Source of the DNA: Plotosus lineatus
Taxonomy: Eukaryota > Chordata > Actinopteri > Siluriformes > Plotosidae
DNA: 64,000 nucleotides
Reading direction: 5' to 3'
Assembly (NCBI GenBank): GCA_024760905.1
Contig: CM045734.1
Coordinates: forward strand, 3,110,247-3,174,246
The notes beneath the pieces were generated by a model. That model did no database searches and was not told the DNA's origin. It worked only from the letters and a program-made list of their open reading frames with translations. Below, one piece after another: positions 13,533-26,430 of this stretch; within the stretch, counting starts at the first letter, position 1, and each line of letters starts with the position of its first letter. Position numbers and translations under genes: made by a program.

Positions 13533-14822
13533 CACTAATACTATACTACCAACTACATTATACTGATATTATATACTGCTCCTTACTATATTACTACTAC
13601 TACTACAACTACTACTAGTCCTCTTCCTACCACTTCTACCACTACCAGTTCTACAACTACTAATACTATGACTGTTACTACTGCTACTACTTCTACTGCT
13701 ACTACTACGACTACTACTACTACTACTACTGAGTAATACTAATACTCAATTTCACTACTACTGCTACTACTGCTGCTGCTGTTTCAAGTTTGAGCTATTA
13801 CTGCTGCTACTGCTGCTGCTACAATTAGCTAATGGTGCTACTGCCCCTACTACTACTACTGCTACCACTAATGCTACTGAATATTGCTAATTAATCACGC
13901 TACTGCTACTGCTGCTACTGCTCCGACTAACACCTACTAATGCTACTACTGCTACTACCACTGCAAACTACCACTACAACCAATAATTACTACTGCTATG
14001 GTGCTACTACTGCGTTGACTGGCTCCTACTACTGACTATCCTCTATGCTACTACTGCCGCTACTGATGCTGCTCCATCACTCCCCATCCTCCTACTACTA
14101 TGACTACTACTACCCACCCGAATACTACTGCGCACTACCACTGATATTACTCTCATGCCTAATGTTCACTAATTTCCGACTACTACTACTTCTACAACTA
14201 CTCTACTACTACTACTCCTACCACTTCTACCACTACCAGTTCTACAACTACTGATACTATGACTGTTACTACTACTACTACTACTTCTACTGCTACTACT
14301 ACGATGACTACTACTACTATTACTACTACTACTAATACCACTAATATTATGACTACTACTACTGCTTCTATTTAACAACTACTACGACTACTACTACTAC
14401 TACTACTACTAATAATAATAATACTAATACTACGACTACTACTACTGCTTCTATTTAACAACTACTACGACTACTACTACTAATACTACTACAGCTACTG
14501 TTACTACTACTACAACTGCTACTACTGTGACTAATACAACTCCTTCTACTGCTACAACTACTTCTAATACTACTCCTACTACTGCCGCTATCTGCTATCA
14601 TATACCGTTGTACTACTGCTTTACTGCTACAAATGCAACTACTACTACTGCTACTGCTACTACTACTACTCATATTACTACTACGACTAATACTACTACT
14701 GCTACTACTGCTACTACAACTACTACTACTACGACTTGTACTACTGCTACTACAACTACTACTACCACTAATACTACTGCTACTACCATGATATTACTCC
14801 TTCTATCACTCCTACTACTCCG

Positions 14823-14856
<34 letters not shown>

Positions 14857-15200
14857 CTACTACTACTTCTACCACTACCAGTTCTACAACTACTAATACT
14901 ATGACTGTTACTACTGCTACTACTTCTACTGCTACTACTACGACTACTACTACTACTACTACTACTACTGCTAGTACTAATAGTACTACTACTACTGCTA
15001 CTATTACTACTACCACTAATACTACTAGTACTAATGCTACAACTACTACTACTACTCCGACCAACACTAATACTTCTAATAATATTGTGACTACTACTAC
15101 GAATACTACTACAGCTACTACTGCTACTACTACTACTAATACTATTGCGACTACTGTTACTACTACTACAACTATACATACGATCACGACTAATACACAT
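9500..15200. repeat. higher-order repeat core of the triplet array
   Basis: The landmark ccactaccagttctacaac, usually followed by a block with atgactgttactac, starts near 9635, 11030, 12346, 12982, 13640, 14230 and 14872. The last five are spaced about 590-660 bp; the first two intervals are about twice that (1.3-1.4 kb). A second landmark, aatattgtgact, lies about 200-260 bp after the first landmark in three copies (about 9847, 11286, 15082). The core is therefore made of diverged 0.6-0.7 kb units, not only of slipped triplets. Confidence 0.7.
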
Positions 15201-16355
15201 CATGCTGCCACAACGCCTATTCTGCTATACTCACGCATGCTCACTATACGTTGCTACTATTGCTCACTAATATGCGTGGGTGGATCTGCTCTTTTTGCTG
15301 CCTTACATTAACTGCTGCTGCGTGTTGTTTATACAGACCAAAAATACTTAACTGCTACTGCTGCTGCTACAACCACTATGACTGGCTTTGTGCTGAACAT
15401 TTGACGCTGCTTGCTGTACTGCTTACTTGAACATATGCTGCTACTGCTGCTGGTTTCGCACAGCAGCAGCAACTACGCTGCTGCTGCTGTGCTGTGCGCT
15501 AACTAGCCTGCTACCGCACTAATAGCTTACTCTAACGCTGCTGAGCTGCTGCTATGGTACTGCTAGCTGAACAAATACTGCTTACTGCTGCACTAATACG
15601 TCTCCAATGCTGGTAATGTAATTCAACTGCACTACTGCTACTGCTGCCACTAATGACTGCTACCACTGCCTACTGCCAACCTTAACTACGTGCTACTATC
15701 ATTTATGTGACTACTATCTTGCTGGTGATTACTACTGCACTGCTAATGCTACTAATGCTAGCGGCAGCGGCTCAAGCAGCATACGACCGGGTTACTCCCA
15801 GCTTAGCGAGCAGCGGCATGCACAAACAACTACTGTTTCCTATTGCTGCTACTGCTGCTACTACTACTACTAATACCACCCCTACTAACTGTCTACTCAC
15901 TGCTGCTGCTAATGCTGCTGCTAAGCTAATAGCTGCTACTACTACTATGCTCCGCTGGTACACTACCACAACTGCTACTACTACTGCTACTGATGTTTGC
16001 TACTCATTCGATAATCACTACTACTTAACACTCATAAACCTATCTATTACTACTACTGCTACTTACGCCACTACTACTACCACTCAACCTATCTCCTACG
16101 AACATTTATTAAATAATGCTGCTGCTAGTACCACCTGACTTAACGCGCTGCTATTGCTAAAACCACCATTACTACCGCGAGCGTTACTGGTACTACCTAC
16201 TACTCCTACTAATAGCAATATTACGACTATTACTACTACTATGACTCGGACTACTACTACTGCTACGACAACTATTACTACTACTTGTACTACTGCTACT
16301 ACAACTACTACTACTACTACTACTACTACGACTACTACTACTACTACTGCTGCTG

Positions 16356-16386
<31 letters not shown>

Positions 16387-17940
16387 CACACATACATGAG
16401 TACTACTACTTAGCTGCTACTAATGCAACCAGCTACTACTACCGTTGCTACTGCGGCTCTACCACTATGATCATGCTTACTCACCACTACTGTATTACTA
16501 GCTACTACTACCTAATAGGCAGCTTGCTCGTTAACTGTGATGACTGCTCACAGCGCAGCTATTAATACTCACTACCACTATTGCCGGCACATTGCTACTA
16601 CTACCAACACTATCTCACCAGCCAGGTGTTCGGCATTTTTATCCTCTGCTACTGCATTTGAGTGCTACTAATTTCAACGCATCACTAATACCTTACTACT
16701 GTTCTGCTTACTACACTGCTACTGCTTACTACTTCTACTATCCACAACATACTACTCCTACTACTAACACTAGAGCGGCTACCAACTACTACTGCTGCTG
16801 CTACTACTGCTCGGACTGTGCCTACTACCAGCTGTACTTAACTGCCGCTGATGCTATGCTACCACTGGCGGCGTACTACTACTACTACTACTGCTACTAC
16901 GTTGTTCACTTGCTACTATTATTACTACCACTAATAGCTACTGCGGGTTGATCAGTTACCACTGATACAACTCCTACGAACTACTACTACTACTACTACT
17001 GCGCACTAATACTACTGCTACTACCATGTAACAATCGATACTCATTACTCCTTCTACTACTCCTACTATCTTGGATATACTACACACTACTCCTGATCTC
17101 TAACGCAGCGATACCACTCAGCCAGTTCTGGACGTACTAAGTTACTTGATCGTAGGCTGCTACTACTGCTAACAACTATAATACTACTTAATTACTATTA
17201 CACTAGTACTAATAGTACTACTGCTGCTGGTGCTACAGTTAGCTTACTACTACTGCTGCTGCTAATACTACTAGTACTAATGCTGGTCCAACTACTCACC
17301 CTACCACAATCACTAATACTACCTCGTATCGGAATTATTGTGACTACTACTGGCAACCTAATACTAATTTAACAGCTACTACTGCTGCTGAACTTACTTA
17401 GCAGTACTCCTACTACGTACGAATTCATGCCCAACACTGCTGCGCAACATAATTGGTTGGCAACTGGCTGACATTACTGCTGCGCTAAGCTGTGCAACCT
17501 GGTGCTGCTGCTGCTGTACTGCTAACGTTGCTGCTACTCGCAGCAATTATTACCACTACTGGTACTGCTTGTTGTTACTGCTGCTGCAGCAACAACGGTA
17601 CTTGCCACTACGCGACGCTGCAACGATTACTTGCTAGCGTTACGGTAACCCTACAATACGAAACTACTACTTGCTACTTGCTTTTAACTCACAACTACTA
17701 CCCACTCTGCTAGCTATTGGTTGCTGCTACTACCACTACTAATATTAATATACTAATGCCATGCATACAACTACTGCTAGCTGCTGTAGTACTTGGTTGG
17801 TGTCACTACTGTTGTACTACTACTACTACTAGTACTAATACTGCTCTCCCTAATACTGGTTACTACTACTAGCTGCTACTACCGTAGCTACTGGCTTATT
17901 AATACTGTTACTAATACTACCACTGCTTCTTCTATGGTAT

Positions 17941-18030
17941 GCTCACATCTCAGCTCAGTGACAACTCGACATCCGATTTCATAGTCCATAGGGCCTCCTG
18001 TCAGTTGTGTTTCAGGGCACTCCTACCTGC
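17941..18030. other. non-repeat spacer at a polarity switch
   Basis: About 90 bp of mixed sequence separates the CTA/CTG segment from the TAG/CAG segment. Confidence 0.6.
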
Positions 18031-20262
18031 TAGTAGTAGCAGCAGCTGTTTTAGCCGAACCGTAACGGCAAGCAGTAAGCCTAGCATATTCGTAGTTGCG
18101 GTGCAGCAGTAATGAGTAGCAGTAACAATAGCTGGCAGTTTGGCGAGGTCGAGCAGTAACCAGTAGTAATCACCAATAGCAGTAGTGAGCAAAGCTAATA
18201 GCCGCAACCAGCAACGGCATGGATAAGTAGTAGCAGTAGCAGCAATCAGTTGGATTAATAGTAGTATGTTAGTAAATGATTCGTAGTAGCAGCAGCAAGT
18301 CGTGCAGTACCCAGTATTAATGCAGCAGCAGTACTAGTGGCAAATCGCGACAACGATGCAAGTGGTAGCAGTTAGCGGTAATTAGCGGTTCAAGTCAACG
18401 ATAGTACCGGTCAACTACAACTAACGCATAGTGGTCATCGGTGTTACAGTGCGGTAGTAGTGATTTAGCAGTAGTAACCATGGTGCTGGCAGCAGCAGTA
18501 ATACTGGCAGTGGTAGTGGGTAACGCTTAGCATAATGCGTAGAGTAGAGTAACAGTACCAGCAGCTGGCCAATTGCGTAGTGCAGTAGTGTTAACGATAT
18601 TGGCAGCTTAACCAGTATCGGTTAATAAGTAAAAGTCATATCATTCATAGCGGTAGCTGCTCCTGCTGAGTCTTAGTAGTTAGCAGCCGGTTAGTTAATG
18701 CAAGCAAGTGCAGCGGTAGCTATCAGTGGCAGTAAGCGGCATAGCCAGTAACCATAATCAGTAGTCCAAATGTTTGCACAGCTTATTAGCCTTAGTGGTT
18801 ATGCTGTAGCAGCTAAGCAATAGTGGTAACGCTCACCAACGCGCTGACGTTGCGGCTGGGTACCAGCAGCGGTATTGTGGTCATAGTATCACAGCAGCCG
18901 CATTGGCGAGCTAGTAAAACTAGCAGCAGCAGGTGATGTAGTATTGCGTAGTGGATACTGGAGGCAGTGTATTACAGCAGCAACCCACAGTAAGCAGAGC
19001 AGGCAGTAGTTATGGCAGTAGTGGCTAAAATAGTAATAGAATTGGCGCAGCAGCAGCGAGATAGCAGCTGGCAGTAGGTGGCGAGTGACATAGTGCGCGT
19101 AGTAGCAGTAGTAAGCAGCAGCAGTAAGCAGCAGCAATAGCGCTTACTAGCACAGCAGCAATTAGGTTTATAGTAAAGGTAGCGGTTTGTGGTAATCGGT
19201 AGCAGCACACCAGCAGCAGCAGCAGTAGCCAACAGCAGCAAGCCAGTACTGCGCAGTCGCAACGAGTAAGCAGCTTGCATGGCAGCAGCAGTAGCTCAGC
19301 AGCAGCACTTGTAATAACGCAGCAGCAGGCAGTAATACTCAGCAGTGCAGCACTGGTAAGCACATTATTACAGCTGCTAGTAGTAGTAATGTATAAGCAG
19401 GCAGTAACGATAGTGAGTAGGAGAGCAGCCAATGGCCACCGAGCTAATAGCGAGCGCCAGTAGTCATCTGCGAACTTAGCAGCCGTGGTATTGCTTAATA
19501 GTTGCTAGTAACGGCAACAACGGCAAGTGATAGTATTACGCACTGCTCGCTGTGATAAGCAGTGGTAGCTCTTAGTAAGTGAGTAAGCAGTAGTAACCCA
19601 GCAGCAGCGGTAAATCAGCTGCTGGCAGCTTGGCTGGCTACAGCTGGTACTGTAGCATTATTGGTAGTATTAGTAGTCAATTGTGTAGCAGTAGCTTAGT
19701 AATCGTTCGAGTGGTGGTAATAGCAGTCAGTAATCAGCAGCAGCATAGTAAGCAGTGTGGTTAGTGAGCAATGATCGCCGTCCGGTTAGTGATATAACCG
19801 CGTAGTGGCAGGTAGTTGTAGCGCTGGGAAATAGTAGTAGTAATGTTCGCGGTATTGGTAGTCAGTCGAACAACAGCAGGTAGCGCATGAGTAGTAACAA
19901 ATTAGGAGTAGCAGCGGTGAAGTGGTGGAATTATTAAGAACTATATTGTGCTAGTAAGAACCAGATATTGTTATGATAGTGGTCGTGAGTTGGTAAGCAG
20001 CGTTAGTAGTTGTAGTAAAGTGAGCAGCGTTTTTAGTCAGCGTTGTAAGTAATAGTTGAGTAGTAAATTAATAAGCCGCGTTATTGCGCAGCGAGCAGTG
20101 AAGCAGCAGTAGTAGCGGAATTAAGTAGAGGCAGAAATTGGTAGTAGTGGAATGACGTGGTAGCAGTAGTAGTAGCAGTAGTCGTAGTAGTAGTAGTCGT
20201 AGGAGTAGTAGTAGTAGTAGTTGTAGTAGTAGTAGTAGTAGTAGTAGGAGGAGGAGTTGACT

Positions 20263-20307
<45 letters not shown>

Positions 20308-20424
20308 GAGTCGTCGTAGCAGTAGTGGTAGTCGTAGCAGGAGTAGCAGAATTAATAGTAGTAGTAGGAGTTGTGGTAGGAGTAGTAGTAGAAGCAGTAG
20401 TAGTAGTAGTAGTCGTAGAGCGGT

Positions 20425-20705
20425 GTGACGGCGCAGTGCTTTGCACGTCTGCTTCACAGCCAGAAGGCCCGAGTTTGAGCTCAGCTCGGGCATTTCTCTG
20501 TGGAGTTTGCATGTTCTCCACGTGCTTGTGTGGGATTCCTCTGGGTATCCCAGTTTCCAAAGTCCCAGTCCAAAGACATGCACAGTAGGCTACTTGGCTG
20601 TTCCATATCATCCCCAGGTGTGAGCATGAATGTTTGTACAAGTCTTCAGCCTGCGATGAACCCTCAACCCTCTGACCCTTAATCACAGAGCCACCTCTGT
20701 CCAAT
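20425..20705 (+). mobile_element. tRNA-headed SINE, GTTTCCTCTGGGT family (copy 1)
   Basis: Starts right at the end of the triplet array. The head gcgcagtgctttgcacgtct and a degenerate B box (cccgagtttgagctc) are followed by the body motifs gtggagtttgcatgttctcc, tcctctgggtatcccagttt and ccaaagacatgcacagtagg. The tail is decayed. Confidence 0.7.
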
Positions 20706-21260
20706 GAATAACCAGTTGTGTTTTTTCAGTAAAGCTACTTTGTGATGATATCAGTTGTATTTTCTAATTGTCCCACCATGCAATTTTCCAAAAGTCAAAG
20801 CTAATTTTATTTCGGAGGTTAATGTAGTTTATTGTACTTATACAGGAATTTTGCATATTTTAGCACTGACTCTTCTCTCCTACAGAGGGCACCTGCTGCT
20901 ATGCACTCGCTCACACATTTAACAGTCTGTTCCCAGATATATTAAATAAACATGAGATGCAGTGCTATCTCTTAGAAATAAAATGAAATTGGCCAAGACG
21001 ACTTTGTGTAACGCCCAGAATATGGCTGTTTGTGAGTCTCAATGACCCAAGCCCCTGGTGCCATGATGTGAGGAAAGCACACTTGGCTTTGTATCAAATT
21101 GTTTGGACACTGTTTTGAATTGTCTGTTAAATCAGTGTAAATTCCTGGTAGTCATCATTTGCAAGCAAGCAGTCTGTATTCAGTGAGAAATATCTGTATC
21201 TCTCCTATTATACTATTTATTTGACCAAACTCAGCTAGCTAGCAGTTAGTTAATGGAACG
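20706..21260. other. intergenic spacer, nothing recognised
   Basis: No coding or repeat signal identified. Confidence 0.4.
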
Positions 21261-21261
21261 A

Positions 21262-21575
21262 CCAGTGGTGGCCTGGCGTACTGACCCAGAAGTTGGGGGG
21301 GTGGGGGGTTGACCCAGAGCTTGCTATTCCTCCAGTGCAGCTAACTGGTTTATCAAAGGCCAGCCATGCCTCTCACTGTCTGCACTGTCAGGTTCATGTA
21401 AAAGAACAGTAAAGAGTCGGCCACTCGGTTGCCATCATCACATATTTGCCCTCCAGGGCGTACTCTGCTTTCGCCCAGAGTCAGCTGAGACGGGCACCAG
21501 CCTCCCCGTGACTCTATTTAGGATTATTTGGTTTAGAAAATAAATGAATAAATGAATAAATAAATGAATGAATGG
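21262..21575 (+). mobile_element. tRNA-headed SINE body with L2-like tail (copy 1)
   Basis: Body ccagtgcagctaactggttt atcaaaggcc as in the 6395 and 47148 copies. The tail is different: ccagggcgtactctgctttc ... gggcaccagcctccc ... taggatta, then an AATG/AAAT-rich tail to 21575. Confidence 0.75.
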
Positions 21576-21822
21576 TCGTTTAACTCAGATTATCTTGAGG
21601 AGATTCCAGTAAGACATTAGATGGAGCAGGAGAGACGTTTTTGTTGAAGGCCTGGAGAACTAGATTTTTAAACTTATTGAGATGAAGTTGTTGGTGGTTG
21701 AGCTAGACCTTATTTAATTGGAAGATGGCTGCTGCTTCTGGGGCATCTGGTTCTTCGTGACACCAGTTTGTTTCATACGAACAGTGATTATATCACATAT
21801 CAACGTTATGAATTAACTTACA

Positions 21823-21826
<4 letters not shown>

Positions 21827-21869
<43 letters not shown>

Positions 21870-21876
21870 CGAGAGG

Positions 21877-21930
<54 letters not shown>

Positions 21931-21982
21931 AAGTGAGAGACAGAGAGAGAAAGAGAGAGAAAGAGAAAGAGAGAGAGAGTTA
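21827..21982. repeat. (GT)n then (GA)n microsatellite
   Basis: GT run at 21827-21867 and an interrupted GA run at about 21880-21982. Confidence 0.97.
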
Positions 21983-22275
21983 TTTATACTTGCTCTTCCA
22001 CCTGGTACATTGGAGATTGAGGCGGTTTGATTTCCATGTAGACAAATCAAATGTTACAAAAATCAGAGAACACAGTGCAGAAATAACAAACATTTATTTG
22101 ATTCCAATGACAGTAAACAAACAGTGGTACAGTATTCATACCCACTTTCAACTCTCCATTTGTCAAAAAAATAATCAGAACACGCTCAGTGCAATAAAAC
22201 AAACAACCTGTGACATCAGTGTGTGGACATCAGAGCCCCTCCCTCTACAGTGCAACAAATGCAATTCCGTACAAT

Positions 22276-22276
<1 letters not shown>

Positions 22277-22337
<61 letters not shown>
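22277..22337. repeat. (CA)n microsatellite
   Basis: Uninterrupted CA run of about 30 units. Confidence 0.98.
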
Positions 22338-22339
<2 letters not shown>

Positions 22340-22340
<1 letters not shown>

Positions 22341-22940
22341 TGTAGAAGTGCTAGATGGTTTCTACAACCAGCCAACCCTCCCTCCACTTTGTTTGAAACT
22401 CTGTAAATCACATATTTAATGCAAAACCCGTTCTAACACGTGTCCACATATGGAAAAATTCCTCTGCATGTAGAATTTTCAGTGTCAACCTGTGCATCCA
22501 CTCACTGGTATGTCCAGTTTGGACCGAAATTCTCTGAAGTTCTTCTCAAAGCTTTTTGCTAGCATAATTTGTGCCATGAAGAATAGAAACTGGTGATAGA
22601 ACAAAGGTTGACGGCCCGCCTCGCATGATTAACGGATGTTTGATCACAATAGATGTAGCTTTAAAGAGATAAAAAAAGCATGAAGGGTCATCGCTAAATT
22701 AAACATGGTATTTGTTGACATCGCTGTGATGTGTAAAAAGAATAAAGCTGTCCTGGATATCTTGGAAAAGTCATTGAAACTGTCAGTTTGCTTCATGTCT
22801 TCATTTCACACCCTCCTCGCCCTGATTATCATCGATCACATCCCACTCCATCCACCACTGATTCTTCATTAGCAACGAGTTTGGAGATGGAGCTTAGATA
22901 GAATTTTTGAAGGACTGTTTAACATTGTATTTCATTGCAT
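22340..22940. other. intergenic, nothing recognised
   Basis: No coding or repeat signal identified. Confidence 0.4.
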
Positions 22941-22944
22941 TGTG

Positions 22945-23185
22945 GGTTTGGGTCCAATGATGGTTGAGGGCATTTCAGTGTGCGTTTCCTCTGGGTATTC
23001 TGGTTTCATCTGAACGTCCAGACATGCACATTAGACCGTTCCCGTAGGTGTGACTGGTTGTGTGTGCTGTTCTGTAACAGATTGGTGTAATTTTCATGGT
23101 GTAACCCTCATTTGCTTAGAGTCATCTGAAATCCTGGGCCTGAGATCCTGGGCTCCAGGAATAAACGAATGAATGGTATCACAGC
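22945..23185 (+). mobile_element. degenerate SINE, GTTTCCTCTGGGT family (copy 2)
   Basis: Carries gtttcctctgggtattctgg and gacatgcacattagac, ends gaataaacgaatgaatgg. Head missing or unrecognisable. Confidence 0.55.
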
Positions 23186-23189
23186 AAAC

Positions 23190-25260
23190 TGCAGCTCATG
23201 TTTAACCTTTAGCCCCTCCAGAAACTTTAAGTCACAGTGAACCCAGGTCTTGAAGGCAGCGTGTTTTGCATGGATGTTGGCTGGAGAAGTGTAATAATGC
23301 ATCTGAGTGTTTAAAAAAATGGAGCTCAGTATTAAATAGGCATGGCTGTGACAAAGGGGAGGAGTTTCAATGTCACCAGCCTGATATTTGAGGGGTGTGG
23401 CATCATCACTCCTGATCAATCACCGACACTTCTATGTCACTTACATGAAAGGCGTAAGCAGTGATTCTCGGGGTCCCAGCAAAGAGAAGAACAAAGAGAA
23501 CATAACATGAGCGGATAGGAGACGCTGACACTTTGCAATAAACCAAGTAAAAACAATTCTGCTAATGCTTGGAGACTTAACAAAATAAATAAATAAATAA
23601 ATGTAAATGACAGAACACACTGCTGTTGTGCTGAGCAGTGAACACTACGCTGCAGAGAAGTGTATAAAGGCGTAAAGGTGCCCGTACTAATGGGCGTGTC
23701 CATTATTAAACCAGGTTTGGACCCTCTGTGATTTAAAGACTCTCAGTATTTGCTCCTTTTTTTGTTTACACTCAATAATTAATGTGTAAATGACACAAAC
23801 ACTTTACTGTTGATTGACTATTTTTATCTATCAGTGACACAAATGATCATTCCAGACATCACAAAAGGACAAACTCACAATCACACCGAGTCACTTCCAT
23901 ATGATCCAAAGTCAAGTCGGTCGAGTCAGCCTGAATCAGAATCGGATGAGTCAGTATCCAGTTCATCAGGATGTGCTCCACCCCACATCCAGTGAGTATC
24001 TTCTCTTCCATGCAGAGAACGGTTCAAGGTTTCAGTTCATACCCAGAATTCAGAAATTGCTGGACATGACAATATGGCTCTTTCATAGAGGTTGAAGTAA
24101 ACTTGTTTCTGATGTGGTAAACTTTATACAAAGCACGATCAAGGTAAACCTGCCATCTGTTAACTCAGAACATTTTAATTCAATATATACGACATGGGAA
24201 TGGTACGATTTGATTGGTCCACTAGTTTTAGAATTGAACTGTATTATACTGAGTGGATAATAGTTTAATCAAAAAATGTCTGCCTCAGACGGTGCGGTGT
24301 GTCACAGTCACCTGGAGCAGAGAGTGTGATCATTATCGCTTCTTAAAATGAAAGGGACCGAAAAAAATAAAAATAAAAATCTTGTTTTAGTTTTTCTGGT
24401 GTGTTTGTGTCTGGTATATACTTAAAACACACAGTTACAGAACGCAGTTTACTCACATTTCTGTCCTGTGTGTTTACTAAACTCTACAGCACGAACTCAT
24501 CAAACCTGCCTCTGCCACGCTTAAAATAAAATCTAAAACTCGTGTTTTATTTCACTTTTCCATGTAATATACCTCAAACCAATTATTCACCTCAGGCCCA
24601 GTGGATATCTCTGAACAATTTTAATGATATCCACCTCTCCCTCTGTGAATAACTGTTAAATATTCTAAAGCAGTCAGATACAATTAGAATTTTATCCCCC
24701 ACTTTCTATGAAGAATAAATCCATAAATCATTGCTGCCATAATCCTGGAGCTCTTAGTCATATTACATTTAAATGTTTATATCCATTATTAATAATTCCT
24801 AAATCTTGAATGAAATAATCAATTCATCAGTTGCATATTATATGATAATGCAATCTAGGAATGCCTCAGCTATTGTATACAGGTTGAATTATATAAAAGA
24901 TTAATTTTACATAAAACTTGATTTTTGTTTCTGAAATGCAGACCATAGGGTTCAGATTTGTGGCTTAGAATCCATGGAAGCTGATTAGCTAAGCGCTGAA
25001 GGGAGGGGATTTACTCTCACCTCAATGTCAGTTACAGTGATCACTGGCTAATCCTGGGTATCTTTGAACTCATTTTTATAAAGGTGTTGACAGTGTTTTC
25101 CTTCCAAGCCTGTTAGGCCACCCCAGAATGTATATGCAGAGCAGGTAGCAGCATCAATTATCACAGAGGAGCTTATGCTTGCTTGCGCCCCTCCCTCGTT
25201 GGTGGCATTGGTGGTGATAGGGAGGGAATACTTTTTAGGCGGGAATTGGTTTGAGCTAAT
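23190..25260. other. intergenic DNA, nothing recognised
   Basis: Two kilobases with no convincing coding frame, repeat family or RNA gene. It may be unique sequence downstream of nyap2. Confidence 0.4.
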
Positions 25261-25264
25261 TACG

Positions 25265-25618
25265 GGAAGGCTAGCATAGTGGCGTAGACATTAGCACTTC
25301 TGTGAAGAAAAAAGAAGGTCCTAGGTTTGGGTCACAGGCTTGGGGTTTCTGTATGGAATCTGCATGTTTTCCTGATGTTTACAGGGGTTTCCTCTGGGTA
25401 TTCCGGTTCCCCCCACGGTACAAAGACATGCAGATTAGCCGGATTGACTGTTACAAATTGCCCGCGGATGTGAGTCTGAAGGGTTATGTGTGTTTGTTGA
25501 CTGTGATGATCTGGTGAGCTGAACCCCGCCTTCACCCAGTGTTGACTGAAATAGGCTCCCCCCTTCCCTGCAACCCTAATAGGATTAAGTGGTTCTGCAA
25601 ATGAGTGAGTGAATGATA
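25265..25618 (+). mobile_element. SINE, GTTTCCTCTGGGT family (copy 3)
   Basis: Decayed B-box-like taggtttgggtcaca at about 25322, then gtttcctctgggtattccgg, caaagacatgcagattagcc, cgccttcacccagtgttgac and a tail taggattaagtggttctgca followed by gagtgagtgaatga. Confidence 0.7.
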
Positions 25619-25619
25619 T

Positions 25620-26400
25620 ATGGCCGCAAGACAAAATGCAACTGTTTATATTCAGCACGTTTTATTAAGGCCAATCAACGTCTATATCGCCGGTCAATAA
25701 ACATGATAGTGAACAACATAAAAAAGAGAACAACAACAAAAAAAGATAACAGGTAGAAGAAACAAGGAAAATGACATGAGGAATAAAGTGTTAGTAATGC
25801 ACACAAACAGACTTCGCAACGAGATGTAGCAAAACAAGCAAAATACAAACAAAACATAGAACAGCTGAACACAGTGGGGTAGCGTCAACCAATACCACCA
25901 CAGGAACCCAAAAGAGAAGGAATGATATCAAGCAGTGCTTCATAGAATGTGGGCTTCATCAAAAGTTTCTCTAGATTTGTTCTGTTATTGCCGGTAATAA
26001 TTTAAAGGGACACTATGACCAGGTTCACACGCGCACAGGAGTTTTCTTTCCATCCAATTGTCCTTTTTTCTAATCTGCACTTCCTTTTAATTTTCACAGC
26101 GATTGTTGCTCTGTTTGTGACCCAGTTTGGAAAAGAGTTGTACAGCACCGGAGAAATGATATCAGGCTTAAACCCGGTTTGAGTTTGATTTAACGAGAGA
26201 TCAACTGCTCGAATACACACAACAAGACTGCGACAACAATCCACCATCTGCACGCCTCACCCCAGCTTAATGTCCAAAATAGATTCCTTTTCTTAAAATA
26301 GTGCTTTTTAAAATCCTGATATGAAAAAACTATCCTCTGACATTCTGTTAACACAGATATAAAAATTGCGACATATTCATTTCAACGCCAATGTTTCTTG
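25620..26400. other. intergenic or distal 3' UTR, nothing recognised
   Basis: An AATAAA on the minus strand (25661-25666) might be a nyap2 polyadenylation signal, but the distance and intervening repeats make this weak. Confidence 0.3.
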
Positions 26401-26430
26401 GCTTGTTTTATATATATATATGTATATATA

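Larger units (their letters stand above)
7277..20430. repeat. 13 kb degenerate trinucleotide satellite array
   Basis: Almost every base belongs to 3-bp units CTA/CTG or their complement TAG/CAG, with AAT, AAC and GGT variants. Four polarity segments are visible on the plus strand: CTA then AAT/AAC (7277-7390), GTA/GTG-rich (about 7400-8358), CTA/CTG (8372-17940), then after a 90 bp non-repeat spacer TAG/CAG (about 18030-20430). Near-pure tracts occur at about 9500-9640, 10975-11020, 11100-11150, 12410-12460, 13130-13190, 16310-16385 and 20160-20425. The many long open frames here (poly-Thr, Leu, Tyr, Ser, Val) follow from the triplet period: ACT, CTA and TAC are all sense codons, and on the other strand only TAG stops. 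I call no genes inside. Confidence 0.95.

Noticed and set aside
7277..20430. CRISPR array
   Set aside because: Periodic sequence, but with 3-bp and roughly 0.6-0.7 kb periods and no repeat-spacer pattern; the genome is eukaryotic.
23437..23703. Hydrophobic minus-strand open frame
   Set aside because: Short, no recognised motif, no gene structure around it.
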